The notes: generated by a model not told the origin, from the sequence alone. 64,000 bases of DNA from Bog-1198 sp963727045 (GCA_963727045.1 CAVSES010000002.1:124001-188000), one strand, 5' to 3'. Positions 42,793 through 51,857 are shown, counted from the first letter of the stretch. Translations and numbers: made by a program.

Positions 42793-43200
42793 ATGCGATT
42801 CATGATGTTGATGATTCCTTCGGGGTACGGGACGGCCGCGCCGGGCACCGTGCCCGATGCCGCGCACGTGGCGGAGATGATGAAGTACAACGAAGCCCTG
42901 AAGAACGCCGGGATACTGCTCTCCCTGGACGGGCTGCACCCACCATCGACGGGCGCCCGGATCTCGTTCAAGTCCGGCAATCCAATCGTGACCGACGGAC
43001 CGTTTGCGGAGTCGAAGGAGGTCCTCGGCGGGTATTGGATGATTCAGGTCAAGTCGCGACAAGAGGCCATCGAGTGGGCGGCGCGATGTCCGGCGCTGGA
43101 CAATGAAGTCATCGAAGTGCGTCAGGTGTTCGAGATGGCGGACTTTCCGCCAGACGTGCAGAAGGCAGCCGAGAATTTCCCGACGCTGCAGGGACGATGA
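42793..43200 (+). CDS. YCII/DGPF domain protein, second copy
   Basis: 135 residues with the motif VTDGPFAESKEVLGGYWMIQ. FMMLMIPSGYGTAAPG opens the domain. It is a different sequence from the first DGPF protein (about the same fold, low identity), so it is not a recent tandem duplicate. It begins 21 bases after the sigma factor and probably belongs to the same transcript; it may be a target of, or a partner to, the ECF factor. Confidence 0.88.
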   Translation: MRFMMLMIPSGYGTAAPGTVPDAAHVAEMMKYNEALKNAGILLSLDGLHPPSTGARISFKSGNPIVTDGPFAESKEVLGGYWMIQVKSRQEAIEWAARCPALDNEVIEVRQVFEMADFPPDVQKAAENFPTLQGR

Positions 43201-43212
43201 CGTTCGGCCCCG

Positions 43213-44391
43213 TTACGAGAACGCCTGGATGCCGGTCTGCGCGCGGCCGAGGATGAGTGCATGAATGTCGTGAGTGCCTTCGTAGGTGTTCACCACTTCG
43301 AGATTCACGAGATGACGGATCACGCCGAATTCGTCCGAAATCCCGTTGCCGCCCAGCATGTCGCGCGCGGCACGCGCCACATCGAGCGCCTTGCCGCAGG
43401 AATTGCGCTTCAGCATGGAGGTTATTTCCACGGACGCGATTCCTTCATCCTTCATGCGCCCGAGCCGCAGGCACCCCTGCAGGGCGAGTGTGATCTCGGT
43501 TTGCATGTCGGCCAGCTTCTTTTGCACGAGCTGATTGGCGGCGAGCGGGCGGCCGAATTGCTTGCGATCCAGCACGTATTGCCGCGCCGTGTGCCAGCAG
43601 CTCTCGGCCGCGCCGAGTGCGCCCCAGGAGATGCCGTAGCGCGCCGAATCCAGACAGGTGAACGGTCCCTTGAGGCCCGTGACTCCCGGCAGCAGGTTCC
43701 CCTCGGGCACGAACACCTCGTCCATGAGGATTTGTCCCGTGGTCGATGCACGCAGTCCCACCTTGCCGTGGATGACCGGCGCCGCCAGCCCCTTCCAGCC
43801 TTTTTCGAGTATGAAGCCGCGGATGATCTCATCGTCGGTCTTCGCCCAGACGACGAAGACGTCCGCGATGGGACTGTTGGAGATCCACGTCTTGGCGCCC
43901 GACAAGCGGTAGCCGCCGTCCGCGCGGCGTGCCCGGGTGATCATGCTGCCGGGATCGGAGCCATGATCGGGCTCGGTCAGGCCGAAGCAGCCGATCGATT
44001 CGCCTCGCGCCAGGGCCGGCAGGTACTTCCTCTTCTGAGTCTCCGTGCCGAAGCGATGGATGGGGAGCATCACGAGGGAGGACTGCACACTCATCATCGA
44101 CCGATATCCGGAATCGACCCGTTCGACCTCGCGCGCGATGAGGCCGTAGCTCACGTAATTGAGGCCTCCGCCGCCGAATTCTTCGGGGATGGTCGCGCCC
44201 AATAATCCCAATTCACCCATCTCCTTGAAGATACCGGGATCGGTATGCTCGCGGCGAAAGGCCTCGACGATGCGGGGCGCCAGCCGGTCTTGCGCATAGT
44301 CGCGCGCGGCGTCGCGCACCATTCTTTCTTCATCCGACAACATTCGGTCGAGCAGCAGCGGGTCGTCCCAATGGAAACTCTCTTTCGCCAT
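43213..44391 (-). CDS. gcdH: Glutaryl-CoA dehydrogenase
   Basis: Flavin acyl-CoA dehydrogenase of 392 residues, converting glutaryl-CoA to crotonyl-CoA in lysine, hydroxylysine and tryptophan catabolism. Family blocks are GCFGLTEPDHGSDPGSM, RLSGAKTWISNSPIADVFVV, GLRASTTGQILMDEVFVPEG and DMLGGNGISDEFGVIRHL. The catalytic Glu lies in VNTYEGTHDIHALILGRAQTG; the Arg needed for binding the glutarate carboxylate is expected in the RALKR-like stretch and I did not fix its position. The divergent CoA-transferase gene supports a glutarate pathway. ETF-QO at 3.5 kb would take its electrons. Confidence 0.93.
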   Translation of the reverse strand: MAKESFHWDDPLLLDRMLSDEERMVRDAARDYAQDRLAPRIVEAFRREHTDPGIFKEMGELGLLGATIPEEFGGGGLNYVSYGLIAREVERVDSGYRSMMSVQSSLVMLPIHRFGTETQKRKYLPALARGESIGCFGLTEPDHGSDPGSMITRARRADGGYRLSGAKTWISNSPIADVFVVWAKTDDEIIRGFILEKGWKGLAAPVIHGKVGLRASTTGQILMDEVFVPEGNLLPGVTGLKGPFTCLDSARYGISWGALGAAESCWHTARQYVLDRKQFGRPLAANQLVQKKLADMQTEITLALQGCLRLGRMKDEGIASVEITSMLKRNSCGKALDVARAARDMLGGNGISDEFGVIRHLVNLEVVNTYEGTHDIHALILGRAQTGIQAFS

Positions 44392-44478
44392 CTTTCAGCC
44401 TTATATCCTCAAACGTTGGGCAAGCATCGCATAAACTTGGGAGCCGGTGTGCCTTTCGATCGTGGTAAGTTGCCAGCA

Positions 44479-45702
44479 ATGAAGGGCGCACTTTCGCATG
44501 TCAAGGTACTGGATCTGTCGCGGGTCCTGGCCGGCCCCTGGGCGGGCCAGGTTCTCGCCGATTTGGGCGCCGATGTGGTCAAGATCGAGCGTCCGGGTTC
44601 CGGAGACGACACGCGCGGCTGGGGACCCCCTTTCCTGCGCGACCTCGAGGGCAACGACAGCGCCGATGCCGCTTATTACTTGTGCGCCAACCGCAACAAG
44701 AAATCCGTCACCGTGGACTTTACGACTCCCGAAGGCCGGTCCATCGTGCAGCGCCTCGCCCGAACATCGGATGTGGTATTGGAGAACTTCAAGGTGGGCG
44801 GACTCGAGCCCCATGGCCTGGATTATGAATCGCTGCGCGCCTTGAATCCGCGTCTGGTCTATTGCTCCATCACCGGCTTCGGCCAGACCGGCCCCTACGC
44901 CCCGCGGGCCGGCTACGATCTCCTCGTGCAGGCGATGGGCGGCCTGATGAGCATCACCGGACTCAAGGACGGCGAGCCCGGAGCCGGACCGCAAAAGGCC
45001 GGCGTCGCCGTGACCGACATTCTGACGGGCCTCTATGCGGCCATCGGGATACTCGCTGCGCTCGCACACCGCGAACGCAGCGGCACCGGCCAGCACATCG
45101 ACCTTGGATTGCTCGACGTACAAGTAGCATGCCTCGCAAATCAAGCGATGAACTATCTGGTGAGCGGCAGCGCACCGCGGCGCTCGGGCAACGCGCACCC
45201 GAACCTCGTTCCCTATCAGGATTTTCCGACGAGCGACGGCTACATGATCATCGCCGTGGGTACCGATGCACAGTTCGCCCGCCTGTGCGCCGTGCTCGGC
45301 CTGGCAGAACTCGCCGGCGATGCGGATTTTTGCAGCAACAAACAACGCGTGGAAAACCGCCGCGAGTTGATCGACAGACTGAGCGCCGTGACCGTGACGC
45401 ATCCCACCTCGCACTGGGTGGCCGCTCTCGAACAGGTGGGCGTACCCGCCGGCCCCATCAACTCTTTGGATGCCGTCTTCAAGGATCCGCAGGTCCTCGC
45501 CCGCGGGATGCGGATCGATCTGCCCCACCCCGTCGCCGGCACCGTACCGCTGGTGGCGAATCCCCTGCGCCTGTCGGAGACGCCGGTGTCCTACCGCTCG
45601 GCGCCGCCCCTCTTGGGCGCGGATACGCGCCACGTTCTCGCGGAGCGTCTCGCGATGCCCTCGACAGACTTCGACAGACTGCGCGACAAGGGCATCATTT
45701 AG
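44479..45702 (+). CDS. CaiB/BaiF-type (family III) CoA transferase, probable glutarate CoA-transferase
   Basis: 407 residues from the ATG at 44479. The N-terminal LDLSRVLAGPWAGQVLADLG ADVVKIERPG (split) is the class III signature. GKSVTVDF-like wording (NKKSVTVDFTTPEGR) and YCSITGFGQTGPYAPRAGYD follow. The catalytic Asp is D213 in DLGLLDVQVACLANQ. It lies divergent from gcdH with 87 bases between, which is the usual placement of succinyl-CoA:glutarate CoA-transferase (SUGCT/C7orf10-type). Substrate assigned by neighbourhood. The end overlaps the convergent TMEM175-like gene by eight bases. Confidence 0.88.
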   Translation: MKGALSHVKVLDLSRVLAGPWAGQVLADLGADVVKIERPGSGDDTRGWGPPFLRDLEGNDSADAAYYLCANRNKKSVTVDFTTPEGRSIVQRLARTSDVVLENFKVGGLEPHGLDYESLRALNPRLVYCSITGFGQTGPYAPRAGYDLLVQAMGGLMSITGLKDGEPGAGPQKAGVAVTDILTGLYAAIGILAALAHRERSGTGQHIDLGLLDVQVACLANQAMNYLVSGSAPRRSGNAHPNLVPYQDFPTSDGYMIIAVGTDAQFARLCAVLGLAELAGDADFCSNKQRVENRRELIDRLSAVTVTHPTSHWVAALEQVGVPAGPINSLDAVFKDPQVLARGMRIDLPHPVAGTVPLVANPLRLSETPVSYRSAPPLLGADTRHVLAERLAMPSTDFDRLRDKGII

Positions 45703-46294
45703 CCCTTGAGCGCTGCTTCGGAACGAGGACGTTTTCGATTCGACGGTCCGGCACGAGCCACATCAGCGCCACCAGCACGTACAGACCCTGGGCCAGGGTG
45801 GGCGCACGGAGGGCGGCGGCGGCGATGCCGATCGAGTAAAGGACGGGAGACGTCTTGCCCTTCCAGTCCGCTCCGACAGCCCTCTTGAGAAGCGAATCCG
45901 GACCCTGCGCGGCGATGATCAGCTGCTGAAGCATCCAATAGGCGACGGCGGCCATCAGCAGCACCAGCCCGTAGAGCACCGACGGTGCCGCGGCGAACGG
46001 ATTCTCCCCGATCCAGTCCGTGGTGACGGGGAACAATGAAAGCCAGAACAGAAGATGCAGATTTGCCCATAGGATCCGCCCGGTAACCTTCTCGCAGACA
46101 TGCAGCATGTGGTGGTGATTGTTCCAATAGATGCCCACGTAGATGAAGCTCAGGACGTAGCTTAAAAATTTCGGCATCAACGGCACGAGCGCAGCGAACT
46201 CTCCGCCGTGCGGCACCTTGAGCTCCAACACCATGATGGTGATGATGATGGCGATGACGCCGTCGCTGAATGCTTCGAGTCTGCTGTTGCTCAT
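45695..46294 (-). CDS. TMEM175/DUF1211-like potassium channel protein
   Basis: 199 residues from the ATG at 46294; an in-frame start 11 codons upstream is less likely. The selectivity-linked motif RLEAFSDGVIAI (R5 to D11, RxxxFSD) begins helix 1, and about six helices follow (MPKFLSYVLSFIYVGIYWN, LHLLFWLSLFPVTTDWIG). Bacterial TMEM175 proteins form potassium-selective leak channels. NNHHHMLH is a His-rich loop between helices. It runs convergent to the CoA-transferase and divergent from the M20 peptidase. Confidence 0.85.
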   Translation of the reverse strand: MSNSRLEAFSDGVIAIIITIMVLELKVPHGGEFAALVPLMPKFLSYVLSFIYVGIYWNNHHHMLHVCEKVTGRILWANLHLLFWLSLFPVTTDWIGENPFAAAPSVLYGLVLLMAAVAYWMLQQLIIAAQGPDSLLKRAVGADWKGKTSPVLYSIGIAAAALRAPTLAQGLYVLVALMWLVPDRRIENVLVPKQRSRAK

Positions 46295-46343
46295 TCTTCG
46301 GTTCCGATAGGCTACAGTGAACTGCAAGCGAAGGGAGAATTCA

Positions 46344-47749
46344 ATGCGAGGATCGTTGTTGGTCTTGGGCTTGGCCGCTGCGGCGTCGGCGTGGGCGTCT
46401 TCTTCGCCCCCGCTTCCGCCCGCTCAGGACACGGAACTCGCCCGCGACATATTGAAGAGCCTCGTGGAGATCAACACCACTCATGCGCACGGTTCCACGG
46501 AAGCCGCGAAGGCCATTCAGGGCTGGTTGTCGAGCGCGGGCTTTCCTTCCGGCGATGTGGTTCTGACGGCCCCCCCGACCACCCGACCAAGGGCAGCGTG
46601 GTGGTCCGATACCGCGGCAAGCGCGCGGGCGGCTCCGTCCTGTTCCTCGGCCACCTCGATGTGGTGGAGGCCAAACCCGAAGACTGGTCCGTCGATCCGT
46701 TCAAATTGACGGAGCGCGACGGATGGTTCTACGGGCGCGGTACGATCGACATGAAGGACGGCGACGCGGCTCTCGTCGAGTCCTTGATCCGGCTGAAGCG
46801 GGAGAAATTCACTCCGGACCACGATGTCATCGTCGCGTTCACCGCGGACGAGGAAGCCGGCGGCGACGCCAATGGCCCTGCCTACCTTCTCAAAGACCAC
46901 CGCGAGCTGATCGACGCCACCCTGGTCGTCAATCTGGACGGCGGCGGCGGCAATACGAAGGATGGAGAGCGTCAATTTTTCGAGGTGGGAACCAGCGAGA
47001 AGACGTATGTGACCTTCACGCTCGAGACGGCGAGCCCTGGGGGACACGGATCGCTACCCGGCCCCGACAACGCGATCTACAGGCTGGCGTCCGGTCTCGT
47101 CCGCCTTGAAGCGTTCAAGTTTCCGGTGATGCTGACCGCAACGACCCGGGCAAGCTTCGAGCAGCTCGGCGCGCTCGAAGGCGGATCGCGGGCGGCGGAC
47201 ATGCATGCGGTTGCCCAGTCGCCGCCCGATCTCGCGGCGGCGGAACGTCTGAGTCAAAACGTGCGTCTCAACGCGCAGCTCCGCACCACCTGTGTGGCGA
47301 CGCTGATTTCAGGCGGTCATGCCGAAAATGCGCTGCCGCAACGCGCCACGGCCACCGTCCAATGCCGGATGCTGCCGGGCGACTCGGCCGACAATGTACA
47401 GACGCTCCTGGTCGGAACGCTCTCCGATCCCCAGATCCGCGTCACGCTCGACGCGCCGCCGATCGTGAGTCCGGAATCGCCGCCAACGCGGGAGATCATG
47501 AACAAGGTGGCTGCGGTCGTGCACTCGATGTGGCCGAAGGTGCCGATCATCCCCACGATGGCGACCGGGTTCAGCGACGACCGCCAAACCCGCAATGCCG
47601 GCATGGCGAGCTACGACGTGAGCGGCGTATGGGAGGACGTCGATGAAAACCGCGCTCACGGCCGCGATGAGCGGATCGGCGTTCAGGCGTTCGATGAGAG
47701 CGTCGAATTCACATACCGGCTGCTCAAGGCAATGAGCAGCGCACGCTAG
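46344..47749 (+). pseudogene. Secreted M20 (M20/M25/M40) metallopeptidase, broken by a frameshift
   Basis: Starts at the ATG at 46344 with a signal peptide (SLLVLGLAAAASAWASS) and the block DILKSLVEINTTHAHGSTEA. Frame 1 reads through ...GDVVLTAPP and then goes wrong. From 46577 the homologous protein continues in another frame (DHPTKGSVVVRYRGK, LFLGHLDVVEAKPEDW, FTADEEAGGDANGP). The break is at a run of seven C (46570-46576); one more C would restore TAPPDHPTKG and a 468-residue M20 peptidase, the typical length. The metal ligands (H and D of GHLDVV, and DEEAGG) are in the second part. It is either a true mutation or a sequencing error. Confidence 0.85.
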
Positions 47750-47774
47750 AACCAGCTCCTGCTGTTGGAATCGA

Positions 47775-48071
47775 TCAATGCGGTGTGCCGTTTGCGAGCG
47801 TGCTCCACCGCGGCTGGCGGCGCAGTGGATGCAGATCGTCGGCTTTCAACTCTTCGCTGCTGTAGGTGATGATCTTGTTGCCCGCAACATCGAAGACGTC
47901 GATGCGCCAATGGAGTTCTCCCGCGAGCAGATCCGAGGCGACTGTCAGCACGTGGTCTGGATTCCGATAGGGCCCTTCAGCGATGCTTCGGCCCGCGCCG
48001 ATGTACCAATACCCGTCGGTGCTGCCATGCACCGCCAACACAGTCTCGCGTTTTTCGCTCATGTCGCACAT
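47775..48071 (-). CDS. Hypothetical small protein
   Basis: 98 residues from the ATG at 48071 (95 from the ATG at 48062); GGGGA lies just upstream. No signal peptide. The sequence has aromatic blocks STDGYWYIGAGRSIAEGPYR and GELHWRIDVFDVAGNKIITY, suggesting a small beta-rich domain. I do not recognise the family. It follows the MTHFR-like gene on the same strand after 68 bases and may be transcribed with it. A longer upstream frame overlaps that gene and is a shadow. Confidence 0.5.
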   Translation of the reverse strand: MCDMSEKRETVLAVHGSTDGYWYIGAGRSIAEGPYRNPDHVLTVASDLLAGELHWRIDVFDVAGNKIITYSSEELKADDLHPLRRQPRWSTLANGTPH

Positions 48072-48139
48072 GTTCCCCACAATGCATTTGACAATATGTA
48101 GGAAAAACTCCCAAAACGCTGTGGTCACCGTCGCTTCGA

Positions 48140-49066
48140 TCAATCCCTGAGCCGCAGCTGACCGCTCTTCGGATCGATATCGAATGCCCCGGCCGCCACG
48201 CTTCGCATCCAGCGCGCCGTCTCCACAGCGCCGCCAAATGCGAAGAAATGCGGACCGATTATTTGCGGGGAGGGCGGGGCCGCCAGCAGGGCCAGCAGGT
48301 GCCGGTCCGGGCTGGTGGCGAGGTCGGAGGCATGGGCTGCCGCGCCGATATTGCGCATCAGGGCGCGCATGGATGCACCTATGCCGCACTGAATCGCGAA
48401 ATGCATCAACCTGGGCAGCGGCGCAGGACCTGCGATGCCCACCCGCACGGGCAGGCGGATGTGTCGGCGCACGAGCTCGCGTTCCCATGTCTTGAACGCG
48501 GCCCGATTGAGACCGAATTGCGTGACGATGTGCATGGGCAGCCGCGCCCGTTCCGCGAAAGACTGTTTGGCTTCGAGCGCTTCCCACAGCGACGTGGACG
48601 CAACCGCATTGTGGCCCTCCGGGTGTCCGGCGACGCCAATCCGGCCGATGCCGCATTCCTCCACGACTCCCGACTCGAGGACATCCAGGGCGCTTGCATA
48701 TTCGCCGATGGGCCGGGGAGCGTCGCCCGCGATCAGCAAAATGTCCCCGACCCCGCCACGGCGCAACTCCCGAAGTGCGGCGCGCAGCGCCTGCGCCGAG
48801 GGAACGCGCCGGACCGCAATGTGCGGCGTCGCATGAAACCCGGCGCCCTGCACGGCCAGGGCGGCATGAATGACCTGATCGAAGCTGGCGGTGGGGGTGT
48901 GCGCCACGTAGACGTGCGTACCTGCGGGCAGCACGCACTCGAGTTCCGTCAGCCGGCTTTCCTCGGAGGGCGTGATTTCCGTGGAGGCGCCGCGCATGAA
49001 AGACACGATGCGACTCTTCAATTCATCCGCCGTTGCCGCACGAATGGGTTGACTGACATTGAGCAT
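48140..49066 (-). CDS. Methylenetetrahydrofolate reductase-like protein
   Basis: 308 residues from the ATG at 49066. The TIM-barrel signatures of MTHFR (MetF) are visible though divergent: ATPHIAVRRVPSAQALRAAL, DILLIAGDAPRPIGEYASAL, RIGVAGHPEGHNAVAS, HIVTQFGLNRAAF and PVRVGIAGPAPLPRLMHFAI. It is not close to housekeeping MetF wording, so it may act on another folate or flavin substrate. It stands head to head with hmgA, 78 bases apart. Related genes near aromatic catabolism loci elsewhere serve one-carbon removal from methoxy groups, but no demethylase is present here. Confidence 0.8.
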   Translation of the reverse strand: MLNVSQPIRAATADELKSRIVSFMRGASTEITPSEESRLTELECVLPAGTHVYVAHTPTASFDQVIHAALAVQGAGFHATPHIAVRRVPSAQALRAALRELRRGGVGDILLIAGDAPRPIGEYASALDVLESGVVEECGIGRIGVAGHPEGHNAVASTSLWEALEAKQSFAERARLPMHIVTQFGLNRAAFKTWERELVRRHIRLPVRVGIAGPAPLPRLMHFAIQCGIGASMRALMRNIGAAAHASDLATSPDRHLLALLAAPPSPQIIGPHFFAFGGAVETARWMRSVAAGAFDIDPKSGQLRLRD

Positions 49067-49144
49067 GGATTGTCCGTTCGCGACTTTGGCCGCCCCGGTA
49101 TTATAGACTGGCTGCTTGGCTGCACCGGGGTTCCAACATGTCGT

Positions 49145-50467
49145 ATGAGCGCACTCGTGTCCCACTCGGATGACTCCGGCTACCAAAGCGGCTTCGGCAA
49201 CGAGTTTGCGAGCGAGGCCCTCCCCGGAGCACTGCCGCTGGGACGCAATTCCCCGCAGCGCTGCCCGTACGGACTGTACGCGGAGCAACTCTCCGGGACC
49301 GCCTTCACCGCACCGCGGCATGCGAATCGCCGATCCTGGCTCTACCGCATTCGGCCTTCGGTAACGCACCGGCCGTTTCAGCGCCTGGAACACCCGGCGT
49401 TCGGCGATGCATCGATCGATGCGTCCGTGTCGCCGAACCAGCTCCGATGGGATCCTTTGCCGCTGCCCGCGGCGCCAACCGATTTCCTCGACGGCCTGGT
49501 GCCGATGGCGGGCAATGGATCGCCCGAAATGCATTCGGGATGCGCGATCTACGAGTATGTCGCGAACCGGCCCATGGAGCGGCGATTCTTCTACAGTGCC
49601 GACGGCGAAATGCTGATCGTGCCTCAGCTGGGCACGCTCAACCTCGATACCGAACTCGGGCGCCTGCGCGTCGAACCGCAGGAAATCGCCGTCATTCCGC
49701 GGGGCGTGCGCTTCAGGACCGCGCTGCCGGACGGTCCCGCCCGCGGATACATCTGCGAAAATTTCGGTGCCCCGTTCAAGCTCCCGGATCTCGGCCCGAT
49801 CGGCTCGAACGGGCTTGCCAACCCGCGGGATTTCCAGACGCCGCGCGCCCGGTATGAAGATCTCGACGTGGCGTGCGAACTCGTCGGCAAATTTCTCGGA
49901 CGCCTTTGGACCGCATCCATGGACCATTCCCCCCTCGATGTGGTCGGATGGCACGGAAACTGTGTTCCGTACAAGTACGATCTGCGCCGCTTCAATGCCA
50001 TGGGATCGATTTCCTACGACCATCCCGACCCGTCGATTTTTTTGGTCCTCCATTCGCCGAGCGAAACACCGGGCACGAGCAACATCGATTTCGTCGTTTT
50101 CCCGCCGCGCTGGCTGACGATGGAGAACACGTTCCGGCCGCCTTGGTTTCATCGCAACGTGGCCAATGAATTCATGGGCTTGATATGCGGGCTCTACGAC
50201 GCCAAGAGCACCGGCTTCGTCCCAGGCGGCGCCTCGTTGCACAACTGCATGAGCGGACATGGACCGGATGCGGCAACTTTCGACAAGGCCACGGCGGCGG
50301 ACACGACCAAGCCTGCGCATATCACCGACACGATGGCATTCATGTTCGAGACACGGCTTGCGATTCGGCCGACGGCGTCCGCCCTTGGAGGAACCCCGAG
50401 GCTGCAGCAGGATTACATGTCCTGTTGGCTCGACCTGAAGAAGCACTTCGATCCGTCCCGCCCGTGA
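49145..50467 (+). CDS. hmgA: Homogentisate 1,2-dioxygenase
   Basis: Ring-cleaving iron enzyme of tyrosine/phenylalanine breakdown, 440 residues from the ATG at 49145. The start GYQSGFGNEFASEALPGALP is characteristic; iron ligands sit in PWFHRNVANEFMGLICG (His and Glu) and SLHNCMSGHGPDAATF (His). It makes maleylacetoacetate; the next gene splits fumarylacetoacetate. The maleylacetoacetate isomerase gene is not in this window. Its stop overlaps the GTG of fahA (GTGA). The longer frame upstream lies over the opposite-strand MTHFR-like gene. Confidence 0.97.
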   Translation: MSALVSHSDDSGYQSGFGNEFASEALPGALPLGRNSPQRCPYGLYAEQLSGTAFTAPRHANRRSWLYRIRPSVTHRPFQRLEHPAFGDASIDASVSPNQLRWDPLPLPAAPTDFLDGLVPMAGNGSPEMHSGCAIYEYVANRPMERRFFYSADGEMLIVPQLGTLNLDTELGRLRVEPQEIAVIPRGVRFRTALPDGPARGYICENFGAPFKLPDLGPIGSNGLANPRDFQTPRARYEDLDVACELVGKFLGRLWTASMDHSPLDVVGWHGNCVPYKYDLRRFNAMGSISYDHPDPSIFLVLHSPSETPGTSNIDFVVFPPRWLTMENTFRPPWFHRNVANEFMGLICGLYDAKSTGFVPGGASLHNCMSGHGPDAATFDKATAADTTKPAHITDTMAFMFETRLAIRPTASALGGTPRLQQDYMSCWLDLKKHFDPSRP

Positions 50468-51807
50468 CCGGCCCCGCATCAACAGACGGGACGCACGACC
50501 CGCGGGCGCGAAGCTGGCTGGATTCGGCCAATGCGCCCGAAGGTGACTTCCCCATCCAAAATCTGCCCTTCGGCGTATTCCGCCGCGGCGGCTCCACGGA
50601 AGAATTCCGCTGCGGAGTGGCCATCGGCGATCAGATTCTGGATCTCCGCGCCTTGCACGAGTTCGGCGAGTTCGAACCCATGGCGGCGCGGGGCATTCGC
50701 GCGGGCTGCGCATCGTCGCTCAACGCGCTGATGCAGCTCGGGCCCGATGTCTCGAGCGCCGTGCGGCGGGCGCTGTTCGCGGCGCTCGCGCAAGGCTCAG
50801 GCCTGCAGGGCAAGCTGCGGAACTGCCTGGTGCCGCAAAGCGAGGCGCAATACGCCCTGCCCGCCCAGATCGGCGACTACACGGATTTCTACACATCCAT
50901 TCATCACGCCACGGCGGTCGGCCGGATGATGCGGCCCGACAACCCGCTGCTGCCGAACTATCAGTGGGTTCCCATTGGCTACCATGGCCGCAGCTCCTCG
51001 ATCGGCGTCTCGGGACAAACCTTCCGCCGGCCTCGAGGGCAGCGACTGGCGCCCGGGGCGGCGCAGCCGGTCGTAGCCGCAAGCAATCGGCTGGACTATG
51101 AACTCGAACTCGGAGTCTTCATCGGCGACGGCAACCCGCCTGGAACACGCATTCCCTTGGAGGAAGCCGAAGCGCACATCTTCGGCATGTGCCTGCTCAA
51201 CGACTGGTCGGCGCGCGATCTGCAGGCTTGGGAATATCAACCGCTGGGTCCTTTCCTGGCAAAAAATTTCGCGACGACGATTTCTCCGTGGGTGATCACG
51301 CTGCAGGCGCTGGCGCCGTTTCGTGTTCCCTTCGCGCGGCCGGACGCCGCGCCGGCGCCTCTGCCGTATTTGGACTCCTCGTGGAACCGCAAGGCGGGCG
51401 CCATCGATATCCGGCTCGAAGCCTTGATTCAAAGCGCGGCCATGCTCGAACGGCAGGAACCCCCGCATCGGCTTTCATCGACCACGTATCGGCATGCGTA
51501 TTGGACGGTCGGACAGCTCGTCGCGCACCACACCGTCAATGGGTGCGACTTGCGTGCGGGCGATTTGCTCGGGACCGGCACTCAGTCGGGCCCCACGCCT
51601 GCGGAGGCCGGTTCGTTGCTGGAGCTCTCCGCCGGGGGCAAACAGCCGATCAAGATCAGCCGCGACGAACACCGCACATTTATCGAAGACGGCGACACCG
51701 TCATCATTCGCGGGTGGTGCGAGAGGCCTGGTGCCGTGCGCATCGGCTTCGGGGAGGTGCGCGGCCGCGTGCTCGCGGCCACGGATCAGGCACCCGCAGC
51801 GATCTGA
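50464..51807 (+). CDS. fahA: Fumarylacetoacetase
   Basis: Last step of the homogentisate pathway, giving fumarate and acetoacetate. 447 residues from the GTG at 50464, overlapping hmgA by four bases. FAH-family wording is clear: YTDFYTSIHHATAVGRMMRP, LPNYQWVPIGYHGRSSSIGV, LDYELELGVFIGDGNP (metal-binding Glu pair), LLNDWSARDLQAWEYQPLGP and LLGTGTQSGPTPAEAGSLLE. The enzyme has the full N- and C-terminal domains of the eukaryote-like type. A weak CTGA/TCAG hairpin followed by a T-run lies just after the stop (51804-51832). Confidence 0.97.
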   Translation: MTGPASTDGTHDPRARSWLDSANAPEGDFPIQNLPFGVFRRGGSTEEFRCGVAIGDQILDLRALHEFGEFEPMAARGIRAGCASSLNALMQLGPDVSSAVRRALFAALAQGSGLQGKLRNCLVPQSEAQYALPAQIGDYTDFYTSIHHATAVGRMMRPDNPLLPNYQWVPIGYHGRSSSIGVSGQTFRRPRGQRLAPGAAQPVVAASNRLDYELELGVFIGDGNPPGTRIPLEEAEAHIFGMCLLNDWSARDLQAWEYQPLGPFLAKNFATTISPWVITLQALAPFRVPFARPDAAPAPLPYLDSSWNRKAGAIDIRLEALIQSAAMLERQEPPHRLSSTTYRHAYWTVGQLVAHHTVNGCDLRAGDLLGTGTQSGPTPAEAGSLLELSAGGKQPIKISRDEHRTFIEDGDTVIIRGWCERPGAVRIGFGEVRGRVLAATDQAPAAI

Positions 51808-51857
51808 CAGCACTATCAGGTTTTTTCCTACAAACGGGAATTTGCGCCTCAGGGAAA

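Noticed and set aside
48140..50713. Open frame of about 857 codons on the minus strand across hmgA
   Set aside because: Only the downstream 308 codons resemble a protein (MTHFR-like). The upstream part is antisense to hmgA and has no start or domain support.
51804..51832. Terminator after fahA
   Set aside because: Stem of only four base pairs before the T-run; not strong enough to claim.
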